Source: IMCC26207 sp037141255
GTDB taxonomy: Bacteria; Actinomycetota; Acidimicrobiia; Acidimicrobiales; Microtrichaceae
DNA: 33,577 bases
Assembly (NCBI GenBank): GCA_037141255.1
Contig: JBAXCX010000016.1
Span: forward strand, 1 to 33,577
Direction: 5' to 3'
Position 1 is the first letter of the stretch. Each line of letters opens with the position of its first letter. Below the pieces are notes generated by a model. That model did not search any database and was not told the origin of the DNA. It saw nothing but the letters and a program-made list of their open reading frames with translations. The translations under genes and the position numbers were made by a program. Positions 31,007 through 33,577 of this stretch are shown here, piece by piece.

Positions 31007-31669
31007 ATGGCAGATGCCCCAGCAGCCGAGGAATCCAACTCCCCTCGGGGACGACGTCTACCTGTTGGCCCCCTGGGGCTGTTGGCCATTACGGCTTTCT
31101 CTCTCTGCGTCGCATTCGGTGCTGCCTGGCTCTTTCTTGACGCTTCAGGTGCGCGTGATCAGAGCCAAGCCGTCGACCTACAAGACGCTCTCAACGGAGT
31201 TGCGGTAGCACCACTTGTTGCTGACCCTGAAGCTCGAGCCACCCTTGATGAACCCGCCCCAGATATTCGGTTGGACTTCCTAGATGGGGGCACCAAACAG
31301 CTTTCAGAAATTGCGGGACGGGGCACCCCCGTTCTGCTCAACTTTTGGTCCTCCACCTGTGCGCCATGCCTAAACGAACTTCCCGCTATCGAGAAGGTGT
31401 CGCAGCAACTCAAGGGCAAGGTCACCGTGATTGGAATCGATAGCCAAGACACGGTCGACTCTGGGAACAAAATGGTGACTCAGACTGGGATTACCTTCCG
31501 CAACGGCCGAGACCCGAAAGGTGAGATCTCGACTGCATTCGGGGCACTCGCGCTGCCGCGAACCGTGTTGATTGACGCTCAGGGCAACGTTGCGGCCACC
31601 TACACCGGCGAGTTAAACGAGCAATCCCTTCAGAAGTTCCTGAGCGAGAACGGGATTCCTATTTCCTAA
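31007..31669 (+). CDS. TlpA/ResA-like membrane-anchored thioredoxin-fold protein
   Basis: A 220-residue protein with one N-terminal transmembrane anchor (about residues 23-43) and an extracytoplasmic thioredoxin domain. The redox motif is FWSSTCAPCLNELP (CAPC), and LPRTVLIDAQGNVAATYTGEL gives the cis-proline and end of the fold. Such proteins reduce apocytochrome c or other exported thiols. I chose ATG 31007, which has GGAGAG 9 nt upstream; a TTG at 30977 would add 10 residues. Its stop overlaps the ccdA ATG by one base (TAATG), and CcdA is its expected electron donor. Confidence 0.9.
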   Translation: MADAPAAEESNSPRGRRLPVGPLGLLAITAFSLCVAFGAAWLFLDASGARDQSQAVDLQDALNGVAVAPLVADPEARATLDEPAPDIRLDFLDGGTKQLSEIAGRGTPVLLNFWSSTCAPCLNELPAIEKVSQQLKGKVTVIGIDSQDTVDSGNKMVTQTGITFRNGRDPKGEISTAFGALALPRTVLIDAQGNVAATYTGELNEQSLQKFLSENGIPIS

Positions 31670-32613
31670 TGGCAGCCGTGCTCGCGTTGGCTTTCTCAGC
31701 GGGGATGGTAGCCACCGTTAACCCCTGCGGATTTGCCATGTTGCCGGCATACCTTGCCTATTTCTTGGGTCTTGAAACACCGCGTGCCGCCACAGACTCA
31801 GCCACAGCAGCCGAGCGATCGAACGGCCTTGACCCAGTGCGAAACCCTGTGCTGCGCGCACTCGCAGTGAGCGGGTGTGTCACGCTGGGATTCCTTTTGG
31901 TCTTCGGCGTCATGGGGTTTGCTTGGTCTTCAGTTTCGGGACTCATTGGTCGGCGACTCCCGTACATCACGATTCTGGTGGGAATCGCTCTGATCCTGCT
32001 GGGCATTGCCATGCTGCTTGGCTTTGAGCCAGTGCTCAAGCTGCCTGGAATCGAGCTATCCACCGAGGGTCGCGAGATGACCTCCATGTTCATCTACGGA
32101 ATCTCCTATGCGATTGCCTCGCTGAGCTGCACCATTCCCATCTTTATCGGGATTGTTTCCACCACTTTGGATCGCCGAAGTTTTGCTGCGGGGGTGTCCA
32201 CGTTTGTGGCTTATGGACTCGGCATGGGTGCCACCCTTGCCATCTTGACGGTGGCAGTCGCTCTCACTCAACAAGGAATCCTGCGGGCATTTCGTCGTTT
32301 ACTGCCATACGTAAACAAGATCTCGGGCGGGTTCTTAATTCTTGCTGGCCTGTTCGTTGGGTATTACGCAGCTGTTGAGATTCACGAGTTGAACTCCGGT
32401 GGGTCAACATCGGTGGTGCAATCTGCCCGAGATGTTCAGAGCTCTTTGCAACGGTGGGTGGAACGCGTAGGCGGAGGTCAGCTAGCCCTCGCTGCCGTCA
32501 TCATTCTCGGTGCCGCCGTGGCTCTTTCACTGTTGGTTCGCCCGCACAAGCCAGAACAGATTGAGGAATCTGAAGCTCAGGTTCGATCCGGTGAAGATGG
32601 CACCTCGGTGTGA
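31669..32613 (+). CDS. ccdA: Cytochrome c biogenesis / thiol-disulfide transmembrane protein CcdA
   Basis: A 314-residue DsbD-beta/CcdA membrane protein with at least six helices. It passes electrons from cytosolic thioredoxin to the outside. The two redox cysteines are visible in ATVNPCGFAMLPAYLAYFLG (helix 1) and ASLSCTIPIFIG (helix 4). A hydrophilic loop (about 37-60) follows helix 1, and one further helix lies near the C-terminus (about 276-292), longer than minimal CcdA. Start ATG overlaps the stop of the thioredoxin-like gene. ResB/CcsA partners are not in the window. Confidence 0.92.
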   Translation: MAAVLALAFSAGMVATVNPCGFAMLPAYLAYFLGLETPRAATDSATAAERSNGLDPVRNPVLRALAVSGCVTLGFLLVFGVMGFAWSSVSGLIGRRLPYITILVGIALILLGIAMLLGFEPVLKLPGIELSTEGREMTSMFIYGISYAIASLSCTIPIFIGIVSTTLDRRSFAAGVSTFVAYGLGMGATLAILTVAVALTQQGILRAFRRLLPYVNKISGGFLILAGLFVGYYAAVEIHELNSGGSTSVVQSARDVQSSLQRWVERVGGGQLALAAVIILGAAVALSLLVRPHKPEQIEESEAQVRSGEDGTSV

Positions 32614-32621
32614 TCAGAACC

Positions 32622-32635
32622 TATCCTCGCCCTGT
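32622..32635 (+). promoter_or_regulatory. -10 box close to LCIB-like gene start
   Basis: TATCCT (32622-32627) is followed by 8 nt and the ATG at 32636. The box lies just after the ccdA stop, so the carbonic anhydrase-like gene may have its own near-leaderless promoter. Confidence 0.45.
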
Positions 32636-33352
32636 ATGACCCATATCGACGCGCTCGCTACAGAGTTTCCGCAGGCTACGAGCGCTGAGCAGTACTTGGC
32701 TCGTGTTGCAAAGCTGGTCTCGCCGCTCGGATTTGCTCGCGAACATAGCTTTGCCGCCGTCTCGGTCTGCCGAGATGAATTGACCCAATCATTTCCAGAT
32801 TTGGTGGCAAGACGATGGGATCAGCCATTCAGCTTGGGTGGCCTTGGGGCCCTGCCATCCCTTGGACGAACAGGTTGGCGCGCAGCCCTCTCACACGTGC
32901 CTTCTGATCACGATCGCGGCCACCTAATTGTGTTTGGTCTGCCCCATATCGGGATCGACCCCGAAGGAAACATCGGACAAAGCCTGCGCCGCCACCAGGA
33001 TCAGGTCACCCCAACCTGCGGAGCAATGGCCGCCCTTTTGTCATCGCTGCGAAACGGATTTGAACCACAGACTCCCGGACTCGACGATAATGAGGCCGAC
33101 CGTCTCCGGCGCATTGTTGACTCGCAGTCCGATCAGCTACCCGACAACTTGTTGGAACTCACTCGGTTGGCGGCCACAGCAGTCAACACAGAAATGTGGG
33201 CAGAGCTCGGCGCTCTGCAGGCGCATACCGAGATGGATATCGCCGTGTTCTGCGGCATCCAGATTCACCTTCCCGATGAGGTCGACTTCATCTCCCCTGT
33301 GGCGAGTGCCTTCATGGGCAGCGACGGAGTACGACGCGAACTCAGCATCTGA
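32636..33352 (+). CDS. LCIB/LCIC-type carbonic anhydrase family protein
   Basis: A 238-residue soluble protein that matches the LCIB (limiting-CO2-inducible B) family, a group with a beta-carbonic-anhydrase-like zinc site first known from algal CO2 concentration. Family signatures are FAAVSVCRDELT (Cys45, Asp47), WDQPFSLGGLGALP, TGWRAALSHVP (His87), VFGLPHIGIDPEG and TPTCGAMAAL (Cys128). Cys45, His87 and Cys128 are the expected zinc ligands and Arg46/Asp47 the expected dyad. The C-terminal part (about 140-238) is helical with no further motif. No signal peptide. It would interconvert CO2 and bicarbonate in the cytosol. The ATG at 32636 was chosen since the upstream frame lies within ccdA. Confidence 0.85.
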   Translation: MTHIDALATEFPQATSAEQYLARVAKLVSPLGFAREHSFAAVSVCRDELTQSFPDLVARRWDQPFSLGGLGALPSLGRTGWRAALSHVPSDHDRGHLIVFGLPHIGIDPEGNIGQSLRRHQDQVTPTCGAMAALLSSLRNGFEPQTPGLDDNEADRLRRIVDSQSDQLPDNLLELTRLAATAVNTEMWAELGALQAHTEMDIAVFCGIQIHLPDEVDFISPVASAFMGSDGVRRELSI

Positions 33353-33382
33353 GGGTGTGCAGACCTGAGTCAGATTCTGGGC

Positions 33383-33577
33383 TCAGGGGGCAAGGCGCTC
33401 GCGCCGCCACTGATCGCCGTGTCGCCAGTAGTGCAATCGGTCATGCAGGCGGCTCGGCCGACCCTGCCAGAACTCAAACTCGGTAGAGCGCACGGCATAC
33501 CCACCCCAGTTCGGCGGACGAGGAACCGGGACACCTTCAAAGCGCTCGGTTGCATCTACAACGAGTTGCTCTAACAC
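33383..33577 (-). CDS. pdxH: Pyridoxamine 5'-phosphate oxidase, C-terminal part (5' end outside window)
   Basis: The last 64 residues of an FMN-dependent oxidase that makes pyridoxal 5'-phosphate. The highly conserved end is seen: VPRPPNWGGYAVRSTEFEFW, QGRPSRLHDRLHYWRHGDQW and the terminal RRERLAP. The reading frame continues beyond the right edge, so the apparent first codon is not the start. It converges on the LCIB-like gene with a 30-bp gap. Confidence 0.93.
   Translation of the reverse strand: MLEQLVVDATERFEGVPVPRPPNWGGYAVRSTEFEFWQGRPSRLHDRLHYWRHGDQWRRERLAP

Overview
The window looks like a chromosomal segment of an actinobacterium (Actinomycetota). Marker genes are mycothiol glycosyltransferase MshA with its usual YbjN neighbour, a WhiB protein, a DUF3039 protein, an RsiG-type c-di-GMP-responsive anti-sigma factor, an Rv2466c-like thioredoxin-fold protein and the actinobacterial rex-hem gene order. 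Base composition is only moderately GC-rich. Several genes appear to start without a leader: a TAnnnT -10 box followed 6-8 nt later by GTG or ATG. The degenerate CdsA-like protein and the moderate GC suggest an aquatic, perhaps Acidimicrobiia-like lineage, but the class is not established.

Layout. 1-5324 (minus strand): a tight tetrapyrrole operon read rex, a siroheme-synthase N-domain gene, hemA, hemC and a cobA-hemD fusion that runs off the left edge, with a Rex-operator-like site upstream. 5362-12977 (minus): acyl-CoA synthetase, SAM hydrolase with a translationally coupled 30-residue membrane protein, proC, ybjN-mshA, an XRE regulator, rsiG and a CdsA-like protein. 13097-15026: histidine phosphatase, a convergent acidic small protein, a one-TM protein and DUF3039. 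15040-17590: a structured intergenic element, then a complete polar amino-acid ABC transporter. 17605-21828: thiolase-like protein (minus), DsbA-like protein and a secreted lipase-like lipoprotein. 21897-22014: tRNA-Lys(UUU) and its terminator. 22017-24633 (minus): a GH38/DUF5054-like hydrolase coupled to a MauE-type membrane protein. 24754-27713: sigma factor, membrane anti-sigma candidate and metallophosphoesterase. 27734-29941: dut, divergent from orn and a metallo-beta-lactamase-fold hydrolase. 29942-30895: whiB7-like gene behind a 590-bp leader. 31007-33352: TlpA/ResA-like thioredoxin, CcdA and an LCIB-type carbonic anhydrase. The right edge holds the 3' part of pdxH on the minus strand.

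How parts fit together. Rex (NADH/NAD+) probably controls haem and siroheme synthesis. RsiG and oligoribonuclease both connect to c-di-GMP signalling, as target and as pGpG-clearing enzyme. The TlpA-like protein and CcdA form a thiol-reduction module for cytochrome c maturation. The whiB7-like gene has the parts of an antibiotic-responsive attenuator: AT-rich box plus promoter, upstream ORFs, an intrinsic terminator, and a segment that can pair with the terminator arm.

Most notable signals: (1) the whiB7 attenuator leader; (2) an LCIB-family (theta/beta-like) carbonic anhydrase in an actinobacterium; (3) RsiG with two c-di-GMP motifs, one altered, beside a perfect 16-bp palindrome; (4) many short tandem repeats whose period is 12, 15 or 18 bp inside genes but 13 or 19 bp between genes; (5) an unannotated 30-residue membrane protein overlapping the SAM hydrolase stop codon.
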